NCBI RefSeq assembly: GCF_000372485.1
Contig: NZ_AQVA01000005.1
Location: forward strand, 1-64,000
Length of the DNA stretch: 64,000 nt
Direction: 5' to 3'
Source of the DNA: Oenococcus oeni DSM 20252 = AWRIB129
GTDB taxonomy: Bacteria > Bacillota > Bacilli > Lactobacillales > Lactobacillaceae
Shown here: positions 50,273-60,063 of the stretch, in pieces
How the letters are laid out: every line of letters begins with the position of its first letter
How positions within the stretch are numbered: position 1 is the first letter of the stretch
The notes under the pieces: model-generated
What the model was told of the DNA's origin: nothing
The model's input: only the letters and a program-made list of their open reading frames with translations
The model's database searches: none
Position numbers and translations under genes: made by a program

Positions 50273-51176
50273 TGTAATTACCCTCCTGATCAATTAAGTG
50301 ACTGGCCTTAGCTAATTTCATAACTCGCTGGGCCCGTAAGACTACCGGGCGATCGACCATTTGTCCATTCAAAGAAATAACTCCTGAACCTTTTGCCTTG
50401 GCTTCTTCAATCGCATTGATAACGTCTTCGGCTTTTTCTATTTCGGATTCACTTGGTGCGTAAACTTGATTGACAAGTGGAATTTGTCGTGGATTAACCA
50501 AGGATTTTCCATCAAATCCAAGTTGATGAATATACTGGGTCTCGCTAATAAAGCCTTCAGTATCATTCATGTTTGTAAAGACCGTATCAAAAGCTGCAAT
50601 TCCAGCTGCACGCGCCGCGTGCAAAACCATGTTGCGAGCAAACTCCAATTCAGCTCCATCCGGATAACGATGAGTTTTCATATCTGTCGTATAGTCTTCG
50701 GCAGAAAGAGCAATTCCAATCATTCGATCAGAAGCGGCTGCAATTTCCGGAGCATTTAAAACTCCTTTGGCAGATTCGATTGCTGCCATCATATGCGTTG
50801 TACCGACTTCAATCGAAAACTTTTTTTCCGCCTCTTCAATTACCGATTCCAGTTGCCGCATCATCTCAGCTGATTCTGTCTTAGGCAAACGAATAACATC
50901 GACGCCGGCTTTAACCATCGCATAAACATCATTTTTGAAAAAAGGCGTATCAAGTCCGTTAACACGAACGACCAATTCAGCATCACCATAGTCCTGAGTT
51001 GTCAAAGCATTGAAGACAAGAATTCTTGCTGCATCTTTTTCGCTCAAAGAAACGGCATCTTCCAGGTCGAACATAATCGAGTCAGCTCCGTAAATTCCGG
51101 CGTCCTTTAACATTGCCGGATTATTGCCCGGAACAAACATCATCGTGCGGCGTAAACGTTCATCAGCTGCAGCCAT
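50262..51176 (-). CDS. citE: Citrate lyase beta subunit CitE (citryl-ACP lyase)
   Basis: CitE cleaves citryl-CitD to oxaloacetate and acetyl-CitD with Mg2+. The 304-residue TIM-barrel protein opens [48 protein letters not shown] with the metal-binding Glu and Asp (FDLEDAV), followed by IRLPKTES and the [10 protein letters not shown] segment. The ATG at 51176 shares one base with the citD stop codon and follows a GGGAGG site. Confidence 0.96.
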   Translation of the reverse strand: MAAADERLRRTMMFVPGNNPAMLKDAGIYGADSIMFDLEDAVSLSEKDAARILVFNALTTQDYGDAELVVRVNGLDTPFFKNDVYAMVKAGVDVIRLPKTESAEMMRQLESVIEEAEKKFSIEVGTTHMMAAIESAKGVLNAPEIAAASDRMIGIALSAEDYTTDMKTHRYPDGAELEFARNMVLHAARAAGIAAFDTVFTNMNDTEGFISETQYIHQLGFDGKSLVNPRQIPLVNQVYAPSESEIEKAEDVINAIEEAKAKGSGVISLNGQMVDRPVVLRAQRVMKLAKASHLIDQEGNYIEK

Positions 51177-51469
51177 CAAAGCACCTCCCAATTAATTTGA
51201 TCTTCCTGATTCAAGGCTCGGGAAGCCGCTGTAATAGTTCTTGCCTTTATAACACAATCGAGTGCGCCTTTGTCGACAGCTCTGACTTTCGCATTGGTGA
51301 TTTGAAACTTGTTTAAAGTATCGGTAATAACCTTGACAATCTGATCGCCAAATTGTTTTTTTACATCAGAAGTTAAATCGACATCAATGCCATCATTACC
51401 TTTGCTCAAAGTAATTTGAATATCAGACGATTCAGTTGTTCCTGCTAATGCAGTTTTTTTAATTTCCAT
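51176..51469 (-). CDS. citD: Citrate lyase gamma subunit CitD (acyl carrier protein)
   Basis: CitD carries the acetyl or citryl group on a phosphoribosyl-dephospho-CoA arm attached to a serine. The 97-residue protein starts MEIKKTALAGTTESSDIQITL, where the modified serine lies in TTESSD. It has normal length. It overlaps citC by 11 bases and citE by one base. Confidence 0.95.
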   Translation of the reverse strand: MEIKKTALAGTTESSDIQITLSKGNDGIDVDLTSDVKKQFGDQIVKVITDTLNKFQITNAKVRAVDKGALDCVIKARTITAASRALNQEDQINWEVL

Positions 51470-52505
51470 TGATATTGATTCCTTTCTTAATTCTCGATTG
51501 CAGTTCGGTTTTATGTTCTTCCACGTATTTAATCGTTGTAAAAGGTAGGAACTGTTTTAACGGGACTAAATTATTTTTAGCAATTAGCTGTCGGACCTCG
51601 GTCGCAGTGATAATCGTTTCGGATTGGGTTTTTGCCCGCGGAATAATTTTAACCGACACACTCGGCGGTAAAACTTTTTCAAGAATCCGATTATAAATTC
51701 CGGTTGTTTTCGAAAAAGGTTCTTCCCCAAGAAAACGGGTCTGAATATTTAAAACAGGCGCAATTTGATTTTTGAATATCAAAGCATCGAGGGTTGTTTG
51801 ATATTCAATCACCGTTTGATCAGAGGTCAGAAAATATGCAGGAAAAGTAGCATAGCTAACCATATAATCACCGCCGGAAACAACGAAAACATTTTTTAAA
51901 TCAGCGGTTCCCTCTTTAACCAGTTGCAAACGTTCTTTGCTGTTAAACAAAGAAGCATCGGTGCTGACAACAAAAACATACACGTAATCATTTTCCGAAG
52001 CAGCTTTTTCAACTAAATAGCGATGACCTTTGGTAAAGGGATTGGCATTCATAACAATTCCGGCAATTTTCTTTTCTTCTTGGTTGGCGACCCGCGGAAG
52101 TTCGGCTAGATAGTCACCAATCAAATAATCTCCGCTTTCCAGTAAGGCGGCGTTATCTGATTTAGCCAGCTCTTTGAAACCGATAAACTGAAACGATTTG
52201 GAATATTTCGCTTTCGTGAAAACAAAGAGGTGGAATATACCTTTTCCGGCAGCCAAATTGGTTAATTGAGAAATAACACTATTAAATTCCGAACCGGAGC
52301 CTTCGCTTTCAACGGCAATGTATTTTAAAACATTTCCGGCTAAAGAACCGGTAGCCACTATTCGCTGGTCTTCAAACAAAGCAATTGTTTCGTCTATCTT
52401 GAAAACTTCCGCCGAACTAAAATTGCTGATACCATGTTCGGTTAAAAATTCCTTCCAAATTTGCAAATCCTTTTTGTTTTTTAATGATAAATTTTTGATT
52501 TGCAT
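51459..52505 (-). CDS. citC: Citrate lyase ligase CitC
   Basis: CitC acetylates the thiol of the CitD prosthetic group with ATP, turning citrate lyase on. The 348-residue protein (ATG at 52505, GGGAGG site just before) has an N-terminal acetyltransferase-like part. A nucleotidyltransferase domain follows, with the ATP signature IVMNANPFTKGHRYLVEKAA. It overlaps citD by 11 bases and follows maeP by 18 bases. Confidence 0.95.
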   Translation of the reverse strand: MQIKNLSLKNKKDLQIWKEFLTEHGISNFSSAEVFKIDETIALFEDQRIVATGSLAGNVLKYIAVESEGSGSEFNSVISQLTNLAAGKGIFHLFVFTKAKYSKSFQFIGFKELAKSDNAALLESGDYLIGDYLAELPRVANQEEKKIAGIVMNANPFTKGHRYLVEKAASENDYVYVFVVSTDASLFNSKERLQLVKEGTADLKNVFVVSGGDYMVSYATFPAYFLTSDQTVIEYQTTLDALIFKNQIAPVLNIQTRFLGEEPFSKTTGIYNRILEKVLPPSVSVKIIPRAKTQSETIITATEVRQLIAKNNLVPLKQFLPFTTIKYVEEHKTELQSRIKKGININGN

Positions 52506-52523
52506 ATTGCCTCCCATGCAGCA

Positions 52524-53507
52524 TCAAATAAAGTTGATGATACTCATTATGATCGGTACAACAATGATAAATAAAGTCGATGTCATAACGACAATATTCG
52601 TGGCATATTTAACATCGGAATGATAAGTATCAGCCAAAATCGGCAAAACAGCCAAAGCCGGTGTTGCTGATTGAATAATCAAAGTCTTCTGAAAAATCGG
52701 TACCATTTGAATACCAGAATGCAATCCGGCAAAAATGATAATTCCCATAACGATTGGCGACAGAACAAAACGTCCCAATAAAGCCAGCAAAGAGTGAGCA
52801 TCAATCCTCATTGAAGACAAGCCAAACTTCTTTAACATAATTCCGATATAAATCAATGACAAAGGCGTAACCAAACCGCCCAGTCCGGAAAGTGTAGTTG
52901 TGATAAAGCCAGTTCCGTTCGCAATATAATTAGCGGCTTTTGTAAAGAAAAAGATAAAAGGTAAAGCAACAATAAAGCCCCACAGCGGAACAGGCAGCAA
53001 ATGACGCAAATCGAACTTGGCCTTGGTTTTTCCGCTGACAGTCGGATCGTCACCAGCTATAACCCAAACACCAAAAGTCCAAACAACAATTGTGTTGACA
53101 ATGTAGTAAACAAGCAAATACGGAATTGACGTATCTCCAAATAAGGCGGTATTCAAAGGTAATCCGATAAATACAGTATTTGCGCCGTTGATAGCAACCA
53201 TCATCAAACCACGACGACCTTTGGGAACTTTAAATAAACGAGTTAAGCCCCAAGAGATCAAATAACCAATTGCAACCGAAAGAATTACATAAATTAACCC
53301 GGTCGATAAAGTAGCAAGTTGCTTTGGTTTAAAACGCGAAAGCATCGCCATGAAAATTGAAGCCGGCAAAGCAACATTCATAATCAGTTTTGATAAAGCA
53401 CTTTGAAAGCCTTCGCCAAACCAGCCTGCCCCCCGGCAGGCGTAGCCAATTGCAATGATGATAACGATTGAGAGAACACTCTGAATCGATGTCCAAAAAA
53501 CACCCAT
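52524..53507 (-). CDS. maeP: Auxin-efflux-carrier family transporter (MaeP/CitP-like malate or citrate permease)
   Basis: This 327-residue protein has about 10 membrane helices of the auxin efflux carrier (AEC) family, which includes malate permease MleP of Oenococcus. In the citrate cluster of Oenococcus the gene at this place is called maeP; transport of citrate or malate is assumed. Conserved helices start MGVFWTSIQSVLSIVIIIAIGYACRG and continue with AINGANTVFIGLPLNTALFGD. The start is ATG at 53507 with an AGGAGGA site. It lies between mae and citC on the same strand. Confidence 0.88.
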   Translation of the reverse strand: MGVFWTSIQSVLSIVIIIAIGYACRGAGWFGEGFQSALSKLIMNVALPASIFMAMLSRFKPKQLATLSTGLIYVILSVAIGYLISWGLTRLFKVPKGRRGLMMVAINGANTVFIGLPLNTALFGDTSIPYLLVYYIVNTIVVWTFGVWVIAGDDPTVSGKTKAKFDLRHLLPVPLWGFIVALPFIFFFTKAANYIANGTGFITTTLSGLGGLVTPLSLIYIGIMLKKFGLSSMRIDAHSLLALLGRFVLSPIVMGIIIFAGLHSGIQMVPIFQKTLIIQSATPALAVLPILADTYHSDVKYATNIVVMTSTLFIIVVPIIMSIINFI

Positions 53508-53602
53508 ATTTCTTCCTCCTGCCAATTATAGCAATCCTGAGATGACTTGAATTAATTGCTAAAAGGTCCTCTCACCCTAATAGCAATGGAGCAATGGCCA
53601 AA

Positions 53603-54760
53603 TTAACCGGCAAATGTTTTTAAAGCATTGGCAACAGTCACTACAACCCCAGCTTCGAAGACACCGGGCACAATCTTATCACTGGTAGGATTTTCAACCA
53701 TCGATGCCAAAGCCTTGGCAACAACCTCTTCAATTTTGTAATCAACTTGTTTGATTCCATACGTTAGCAAGCCCTTATAAAGGCCTGGAAAAACCAAAAC
53801 ATTATTAACTTGATTGAGATACTGGGCCGAACCAGTTGCGATAACTTGAGCCCCGGCGGTCTGTGCAATTTCGGGATTGATTTCCGGTAACGGATTTGCC
53901 AAAGCAAATACAATCGGTTTGGAGGACATTCTTTTGACCTGATCAGCTGATAATACATCGGCATCGGATAAACCTATAAAAACATCCTGTTGATCAATCA
54001 CGTTATCAAGTGTTTGACCGGAAATATTTAAATTAATATCCTTGGCTAATTTTCTTTGATATTTGTTGTAATCTGAATCATCAGCTTTAACAACTCCATG
54101 AATATCGACCAAAGTCAGTTTTTTTATACCAATAGAAAATAACAAACGAGCCGTTGCAACTCCTGCCGCTCCGATTCCATTGATAACGATTCTCAAATCC
54201 TTAAGATTTTTGCCAACAACTTTGGCAGCGTTAATCAAACCAGCAAGAACAACAATCGCCGTGCCTTCCTGATCATCATGATAGACCGGTATATCCAAAG
54301 TTTGCTTAAGTTTCTCTTCAATTTCAAAACAGCGGGGAGCGGCAATATCTTCCAAATGGATTCCAGCGAAGGTATTTGAAAAATTTTTGACTGTTTGCAC
54401 GAATTCGTCGACTGGGACCTGGTCGATTGCTACAGGAATCGCGTTTACATTAGCCAAGTCTTTATAAAGCAAAGATTTTCCTTCAACAATCGGTAAACCG
54501 GCAGCCGTACCGATGTTTCCCAAACCAAGGACAGCCGACCCATCAGTTACGACCGCCACCAATTTTCCGGAAATAGTATATTTATCCTTCAAACCAGGAT
54601 TTTTCTCAATAATTTTTGAGAGCGCTGCTACTCCGGGAGTATAAGCTTTGCCTAAATCCTGCCGCGATTCAACATCCATGTCGGCTTTGACATCAAGTAC
54701 GCCAACATTTTTTGAGTGAATTGCTAAAATTTCATCTAACTCTGTATTGTTAAGCGCCAT
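53603..54760 (-). CDS. mae: NAD-dependent malic enzyme (oxaloacetate/malate decarboxylating)
   Basis: This 385-residue protein (ATG at 54760 after a GAGG site) has the short bacterial malic enzyme fold. It opens with SRQDLGKAYTPGVAALSKII and YTISGKLVAVVTDGSAVLGLGNIG. The metal-binding DDQEGTAIVVLAGLINA and Rossmann loop INGIGAAGVATARL follow. In citrate clusters of lactic acid bacteria it decarboxylates oxaloacetate or malate to pyruvate. It is the first gene of the long minus-strand transcript and starts 150 bases from the divergent citR. Confidence 0.95.
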   Translation of the reverse strand: MALNNTELDEILAIHSKNVGVLDVKADMDVESRQDLGKAYTPGVAALSKIIEKNPGLKDKYTISGKLVAVVTDGSAVLGLGNIGTAAGLPIVEGKSLLYKDLANVNAIPVAIDQVPVDEFVQTVKNFSNTFAGIHLEDIAAPRCFEIEEKLKQTLDIPVYHDDQEGTAIVVLAGLINAAKVVGKNLKDLRIVINGIGAAGVATARLLFSIGIKKLTLVDIHGVVKADDSDYNKYQRKLAKDINLNISGQTLDNVIDQQDVFIGLSDADVLSADQVKRMSSKPIVFALANPLPEINPEIAQTAGAQVIATGSAQYLNQVNNVLVFPGLYKGLLTYGIKQVDYKIEEVVAKALASMVENPTSDKIVPGVFEAGVVVTVANALKTFAG

Positions 54761-54784
54761 AAAACCTCTTTTATTCAAAGAATA

Positions 54785-54813
54785 ATTTTAAAGCATTTTT
54801 TAAATTTTGTAAA
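54785..54813 (-). promoter_or_regulatory. Promoter of the mae-maeP-cit operon
   Basis: Minus-strand TTTACA (54808-54813) and TAAAAT (54785-54790) with a 17-base spacer, about 25 bases before the mae ATG. Two copies of a 15-bp repeat lie just upstream of the -35, as expected for an activator. Confidence 0.65.
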
Positions 54814-54822
54814 TAAAAAGCT

Positions 54823-54837
54823 ATTATTTTTAAATAT
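54823..54837. repeat. Candidate CitR operator, copy 1
   Basis: ATTATTTTTAAATAT, identical to the copy at 54855-54869. The spacing is 32 bp, about three helix turns. It sits ten bases beyond the -35 of the mae-cit promoter. CitI of Weissella, a CitR relative, binds AT-rich operators in this position. Confidence 0.5.
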
Positions 54838-54854
54838 TTTAAATCAATTAGATG

Positions 54855-54869
54855 ATTATTTTTAAATAT
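54855..54869. repeat. Candidate CitR operator, copy 2
   Basis: Exact second copy of the 15-bp sequence at 54823-54837. It lies between the two divergent genes, closer to citR. It could serve autoregulation. Confidence 0.5.
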
Positions 54870-54909
54870 ACAAAATATTTTTAATTTTTAAAAAGCATAA
54901 AATATATGT

Positions 54910-55869
54910 ATGAAAACAAATGACGACATAACCTACCTCGAAAAGATTGCAAATATTTCTCATGACTATTATTTGACAAAATTAAGTATCGGCGAGATAT
55001 CGGAAAAATATAAATTGAGTCGCTACCTAATCAGTCGATATCTTGACGACGCTTTAGAGCAGGGCTTGGTTAAAATAACCATCAATGCTCCGCAAGAGAG
55101 AAATTTCGAATTAGAGAAAAAATTTCGACAGTTGTTTACCATAAAAAATATTTTCATAATTAAAGACAGCGAGAACCCTTCTTTAAAAAATGAAAATGTA
55201 ATTGCTTTTGCCGCAAAACATATTCAATCTTTAATTGAAAACAGTCAAGTAGTCGGTATGGCGTGGGGTGATACGGTTTATCGAGTAATCGACGCCTTTT
55301 CAGCCAAAGTCAAAGAGGACTTGGTTTTTACTCAGTTTATTGGTGAAAATATGAAGTATAAATCGGCTGCCGGATCGGGAAGGATGGTTGAAAAGGCTGC
55401 TGCGAAATATAGCGCGCAATTCGTGACAATCGCTGGTCCGCTTTATATTGTTAACAATCAAGCACGTGAACTGCTGAAAAAAGAACCGTCTTTTAATCGG
55501 GCAGGAAATCTAATTAAAAAACTGGATTTGATTTTTTGTGGAATCGGAACACTCAGTTCGATTGAATCAATTCCCGCTTGGAACGAAAATAAATCGATCA
55601 TTTTTCCAGGTGTCAATTTCAAAAATGTGGCTGGCATGCTCTATGGGAGACCCTATAATATCGATGGGCAATTCTTAAATTTGTCCGATGACAAGGTCTT
55701 CGGCTCGAATATAAAATCAATTCTTTCAGTTCCCCGCCGAATAGCGTTTACAAACAGCAAGTTTAAAGCGCGAGCCATGCTGGGCGCTTTAAGAGGTCGT
55801 TTGCTAACCGATATCATTATTGATGAATCGATCGCTCAAAGAATTTTAATGGAAGCAGGGCGGGACTGA
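54910..55869 (+). CDS. citR: SorC/DeoR-type citrate regulator CitR (CitI-like)
   Basis: This 319-residue transcription factor has an N-terminal helix-turn-helix (LSIGEISEKYKLSRYLISRYLDDALEQGLVKI) and a C-terminal sugar-binding-like effector domain (VVGMAWGDTVYRVIDAF, DLIFCGIGTLSS, RRIAFTNSKFKARAMLGALRG). Relatives in Weissella (CitI) activate the citrate operon in response to citrate; the direction of control here is assumed. It diverges from mae. The ATG has no ribosome site, and TAAAAT lies 6 bases upstream (54898-54903). Its stop codon abuts the stop codon of the converging glucosaminidase gene. Confidence 0.9.
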   Translation: MKTNDDITYLEKIANISHDYYLTKLSIGEISEKYKLSRYLISRYLDDALEQGLVKITINAPQERNFELEKKFRQLFTIKNIFIIKDSENPSLKNENVIAFAAKHIQSLIENSQVVGMAWGDTVYRVIDAFSAKVKEDLVFTQFIGENMKYKSAAGSGRMVEKAAAKYSAQFVTIAGPLYIVNNQARELLKKEPSFNRAGNLIKKLDLIFCGIGTLSSIESIPAWNENKSIIFPGVNFKNVAGMLYGRPYNIDGQFLNLSDDKVFGSNIKSILSVPRRIAFTNSKFKARAMLGALRGRLLTDIIIDESIAQRILMEAGRD

Positions 55870-56526
55870 TTAATCGTAAATATCCAAGTGATAGCGTTCG
55901 ACAAGTCGAATAATTTTCTTTGCATAATCCGGATCGGTCGCATAAGCGTTTTTCACTAAAGCTTTGGTCCCATCGGTATAATTTTTTGCATTGATAACAT
56001 CTTTATATTGCTTTTTATTCCAAGTTGTTCCCTTTAAAAAGAGACGGTTATGCTGATAAACAGATTCCTGCCAATTTTTGTAAACAGCAAAAGTGCCTTT
56101 AACAGTTACCCACTGGCCGTTAACATATTCTTGCGTATCGATTTTGACAGTTTTCTTTGCGTCATCAGAAGTGCTTTTCACACCAAAATAATTATGGTAT
56201 TTAGAAGCTAAACTGCTTTTGCCCCAATCCGATTCAAGAATCATTTGTGCAATCGTAATCGAAGCAAGAATGCCATCCTTCTTTTGCCGTTTTTGGATAT
56301 AGGGAGCGACCTTATCAATGAATTTTTGTTCGGCAATCAATGTATTTTCGTGATTAGTCATATCAATTTGATCGTTTATCGAACTTTCGCTGATGAAATA
56401 ATAAGTGAGAGAAAAAGTCAGTAAAAAGACCAATGATACCGTCATTAGATTCAAAAGATTAGCAGAACCGGTAAAATCGAGAGTCTTTATTTTATTTTTT
56501 ATTTTATTTAAATTAAATTTCGTCAA
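55870..56526 (-). CDS. Membrane-anchored GH73 N-acetylglucosaminidase
   Basis: This 218-residue protein has one N-terminal membrane helix (about 26-46). An extracellular glycoside hydrolase 73 domain follows, with the catalytic glutamate in ILASITIAQMILESDWGKSS and the family segment YHNYFGVKS ... TFAVYKNWQESVYQHNRLFL. It probably trims peptidoglycan. Cell-wall-binding repeats are absent, so it is short for an autolysin. The gene overlaps the CydC-like gene by 14 bases, a curious link between a respiratory transporter and wall turnover. It ends next to citR without a terminator. Confidence 0.88.
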   Translation of the reverse strand: MTKFNLNKIKNKIKTLDFTGSANLLNLMTVSLVFLLTFSLTYYFISESSINDQIDMTNHENTLIAEQKFIDKVAPYIQKRQKKDGILASITIAQMILESDWGKSSLASKYHNYFGVKSTSDDAKKTVKIDTQEYVNGQWVTVKGTFAVYKNWQESVYQHNRLFLKGTTWNKKQYKDVINAKNYTDGTKALVKNAYATDPDYAKKIIRLVERYHLDIYD

Positions 56527-58225
56527 GTTGCCAAAGTTTTTTTAAAAACGGATCCTGTTTTGATTGTACCGGAGTTCCCGAGAATTTTGTCTTTCCATTT
56601 TCAATAAAATATAATCTGTCAACATTTTCCAAACCAATTAAATGATGGGTCACCCAAATCAGGCTTTTATTTTTCAAAACGCGAAAAATAGTCTGCATAA
56701 CTTGTCGTTCGGTTAAAGGATCGAGGCTCACGGTTGGTTCATCTAAAATTACAATCGGCGTATCCCTTAATAAAATTCTTGCTAATGAAAGGCGTTGTTG
56801 CTCGCCACCGGAGAAACGGCTGCCCGCTTCTCTCATCGGAGTATCCAAACCATCCGGCAGGTTTGCCAATAATTTTCCCAAACCAACTTCTTTTAAGACT
56901 TCCATCAAACGATCGTTGTCTGCTTTTGGATCGACCAAACGCAAATTATTAGCAATAGTCATATCAAAAAGATAGGGATTTTGATCAAGAATAGAAAAAA
57001 TTTGATTTTGGGAATTCTTAATTTGCGATTTTTCAACGCCGGAAATTTCCAAACTTCCACGATCACTTTTTAAATCACCGGTAATTAATTTTAAGAGCGT
57101 TGATTTGCCGACTCCGGAACGACCAAGAATGGCAACCTTACTTCCAAAAGGGATATTCATATTAATTCCTTTTAAAACCTCTTTTTTGGAATCATAAGCA
57201 AAAGATAAATTATCGATTTTAATATCCGGATGTAGATTCTCCTGCAATTGACTGATCGTCTGCTTTTTAATTGGGCCAAGGCTGTTTAAACGCTCGATAC
57301 TATCCTTGTAGTAAGTAGCTTCGCTGGCACCTCGATTAAGATCAGTTAAAGCCTCCGACATAGGAAAAATTGCCAAAACAAAAGCCGCAATCAGATCGAT
57401 TCCAACTGTATGTCCGAAAAACTGCTGGTAGCTCCAAAGCAAAGTAACTACTACCGTCGCCATTAAAAGGCATTCAATCAAAAAATCACGGACCCAACCA
57501 AAACGCCGACCGCCCGACTTTACTTTTGCCAACTGCTTGGACAATTTACTTTTTCGATCAGTGAATTTTCGCTGTTGTCCGGAGAGTTGCCAGTCGAAGG
57601 CTCCCAAAACGGCATCGGTTGCCAAATCAATACTTTTATCGGCTAACTTCTTTTGTTGGATGATCCTATCCCGGTTCATTTTCCAAGAAAAATACGGAAA
57701 ACAGATCGCAATAATCATTAAAGCGATAAACCAAAATAGGCAAAAAGCCAAACTAAAAGCTGCCGTAAATAAAGTCACAAAAACATATAAAAGAATTCCA
57801 CTGGCGATTGGAAAAATCGTTCGTAAATAAAGATTCTGCAACTGATCGATATCATTTGAAAGCAGAGAGATGACTTCGCCGGTTGAATGACTGCCGGCGA
57901 CGATAGTCGAATTAGCATCAACTGTTTTGAACAATTTTTTGCGAGTCAGGGATACGATTTTTAAAACCCAATTATGGCTCGTTAATCTTTGTGCATATTT
58001 AAAAGTCGGCCGGCCGATTCCAAAAGCTCTCGTCAAAACAATCGGCACATATATCAGCATGATATTCGAAGGATGTTGGGCCGCACGGGTAATTAAGTAG
58101 CCCGAAGTAAACATCAGTGCCATCGAAGAAAAAATCATCAAAAAACTAAAGAGAACCGTCCAAAAAATACCAATTCGGTTTTCTTTTAAAAACGGCCTTA
58201 CCCATTGATCGGATTTATTTCTCAT
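56513..58225 (-). CDS. cydC: ABC transporter CydC-like subunit (ATPase and permease)
   Basis: This 570-residue half-transporter has six membrane helices (about 1-310) and an ATPase with Walker A ILGRSGVGKSTLL, signature RFSGGEQQRLSLARIL and Walker B VILDEPTVSLD. CydDC exports reduced thiols (glutathione, cysteine) and is needed to build cytochrome bd oxidase. The gene overlaps the cydD-like gene by 11 bases. cydAB is not present in this window, so the respiratory role here is inferred from family membership only. Confidence 0.85.
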   Translation of the reverse strand: MRNKSDQWVRPFLKENRIGIFWTVLFSFLMIFSSMALMFTSGYLITRAAQHPSNIMLIYVPIVLTRAFGIGRPTFKYAQRLTSHNWVLKIVSLTRKKLFKTVDANSTIVAGSHSTGEVISLLSNDIDQLQNLYLRTIFPIASGILLYVFVTLFTAAFSLAFCLFWFIALMIIAICFPYFSWKMNRDRIIQQKKLADKSIDLATDAVLGAFDWQLSGQQRKFTDRKSKLSKQLAKVKSGGRRFGWVRDFLIECLLMATVVVTLLWSYQQFFGHTVGIDLIAAFVLAIFPMSEALTDLNRGASEATYYKDSIERLNSLGPIKKQTISQLQENLHPDIKIDNLSFAYDSKKEVLKGINMNIPFGSKVAILGRSGVGKSTLLKLITGDLKSDRGSLEISGVEKSQIKNSQNQIFSILDQNPYLFDMTIANNLRLVDPKADNDRLMEVLKEVGLGKLLANLPDGLDTPMREAGSRFSGGEQQRLSLARILLRDTPIVILDEPTVSLDPLTERQVMQTIFRVLKNKSLIWVTHHLIGLENVDRLYFIENGKTKFSGTPVQSKQDPFLKKLWQLDEI

Positions 58226-59942
58226 CAGTCAGTTCCTTCCGTAATTCGTTCAGTTTTCCATCAAAATCTTCTAATAACTCCCTTGGCCTGCCCTGCTCGA
58301 TTATGTGTCCATTGTCCATAACAAGTACATAATCCATTTGTTTCAGCCAATGCAAACGATGAGTTGCGAAAAATACCAAGTGATTTTCCAAAAGCGGCAG
58401 CATCGTTTGTTTCAGATCGTATTCAGTCTGAATATCCAGATGGGCGGTTGGTTCGTCGAACAAAAGAATGTGACGGTCGCTTGCCAAAAAGGCCCGGGCA
58501 AGAGCAATTCTTTGTGCTTGGCCTCCAGAAAGAGATTGTTCACTTTCACCAATCATAGTGTCGAAACCGTTAAAAAGGCCGCTAGCTAATTCGTAAATAC
58601 CGGCTGCTTTAGCTGCCTTAACAACTTGTTCCTTAGGAGCATCCGGTTGATAAAAAGCAATGTTTTCTCTGAGACTTGTGTGAAAAATATAAGGTTTTTG
58701 GGGAATATAGATAATTTGTTTTTGCCAAGAAGTATTTTGAAAGTTAAGAAATTTATTCCGGTTAATCGAAATGTCGCCCCGTCCACTATTAATACCTGCC
58801 AACGAACTTAGGAGAGTAGTTTTACCGGAACCCGATAAACCAACCACAGCGACTTTGGCAAAACCGCGAACCAAAAAGTTGATATCTTTTAGAGCCGCCG
58901 GCTGCTGACCGTCTGGATATTGAAAGGAAAAATTATGGACAGAAAGAACTGTTTCGGAATCAATTGCCGGAACTTTTAAAGCGGAAATTTCGCTTGTCTT
59001 TTTCTGATTAATAACTGATAGAACCTCGGTAAAAGCATTTTTCCCATCCAAAGTCGCATGATAATCTTCGGAAAAAGTCCGCAAGGGTAAGAAATACTCC
59101 GGAGCAAGTACCAACAAAGTCAAAGCCGGGAAAAGAGACATCTTCCCTTCCATCAATGAAAAACCAAGAAAAACAGCGATCACAGCGATCGAAAGAGTTG
59201 TGAAAAAATCCAAAGAAAAGGTTGAAGTCATTGCAATCGTCAAACTTCGCATTGTCGATTTACGATATCTTTCCGAAGTTTCGTAAATTCTTTTCGTGAA
59301 AATTCTACTAAGACCAAGTTGTTTCAAAGTTTGCATTCCACGAAGCGTATCGGCAAAACGATTATTTAAGACTGTGAAATTTCGATACTCGTTATCAGCC
59401 CTTTTTTGTGCTGCCAGGCCTAGAATCACAAAGAAAAAAATTATGACTGGGAAAATAAGCAGCAAAAATAAAGCTTCCTGCCAGCGGAGGAAAAACATAT
59501 AAATTAATAGTAACCAGGGAATAATGCTTAAATCGATTATTTTAATAAATATCAATTGAAAATAATTTTGAACATTATCAATTCCGGCATGTAACAAACT
59601 GACCGCATGCCCCGTACCAGTTTTAAAAATCGTTTGATCACCAAAGGATAAATACTTGCCAAGTAATTGGTCTCTTAAGCCCTCACTGGCTGTGACTGAA
59701 AAGGAATTTGCCGATCCTTCTTTAATAAGCGAGAAAAAATGTCGGCATAGTAAAGAAATTGCAAAACCGAAGATATATGGAACAGCCGAAGAAAAAGCCG
59801 ATTGATGCCAAAGTATAACTATCGACTTGGACAGAAAAAAAGCCTGAAAGAGAATACTCACAGCTTGAAGGAACGTCAATAACACAAGCCAGGATAAAAT
59901 ATTTTTAACGCCTTCAATTTTGAAAATTTGTTTATCTATCAT
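58215..59942 (-). CDS. cydD: ABC transporter CydD-like subunit (ATPase and permease)
   Basis: This is the partner of the CydC-like subunit. I start it at the ATG at 59942 (MIDKQIFKIEGVKNILSWLVLLTFLQAVS, 575 aa); the upstream extension to 60005 lacks support. It has six membrane helices, then Walker A VVGLSGSGKTTLLSSLA, signature SLSGGQAQRIALARAF and Walker B ILLFDEPTAHLDI. It starts the transcript cydD-cydC-GH73. The ribosome site before the ATG is weak (GGT). Confidence 0.85.
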   Translation of the reverse strand: MIDKQIFKIEGVKNILSWLVLLTFLQAVSILFQAFFLSKSIVILWHQSAFSSAVPYIFGFAISLLCRHFFSLIKEGSANSFSVTASEGLRDQLLGKYLSFGDQTIFKTGTGHAVSLLHAGIDNVQNYFQLIFIKIIDLSIIPWLLLIYMFFLRWQEALFLLLIFPVIIFFFVILGLAAQKRADNEYRNFTVLNNRFADTLRGMQTLKQLGLSRIFTKRIYETSERYRKSTMRSLTIAMTSTFSLDFFTTLSIAVIAVFLGFSLMEGKMSLFPALTLLVLAPEYFLPLRTFSEDYHATLDGKNAFTEVLSVINQKKTSEISALKVPAIDSETVLSVHNFSFQYPDGQQPAALKDINFLVRGFAKVAVVGLSGSGKTTLLSSLAGINSGRGDISINRNKFLNFQNTSWQKQIIYIPQKPYIFHTSLRENIAFYQPDAPKEQVVKAAKAAGIYELASGLFNGFDTMIGESEQSLSGGQAQRIALARAFLASDRHILLFDEPTAHLDIQTEYDLKQTMLPLLENHLVFFATHRLHWLKQMDYVLVMDNGHIIEQGRPRELLEDFDGKLNELRKELTDEK

Positions 59943-60063
59943 AAATTTACCAGCTTCAAGAAAACTAAAATAAAAACTCCAAGCAAGGAACGAATAAGGA
60001 CACAAGTCGATAATTGGGCAACCTGCTAAGCTCTATTATAGAAGACAGCTCGATTTCGATAAC

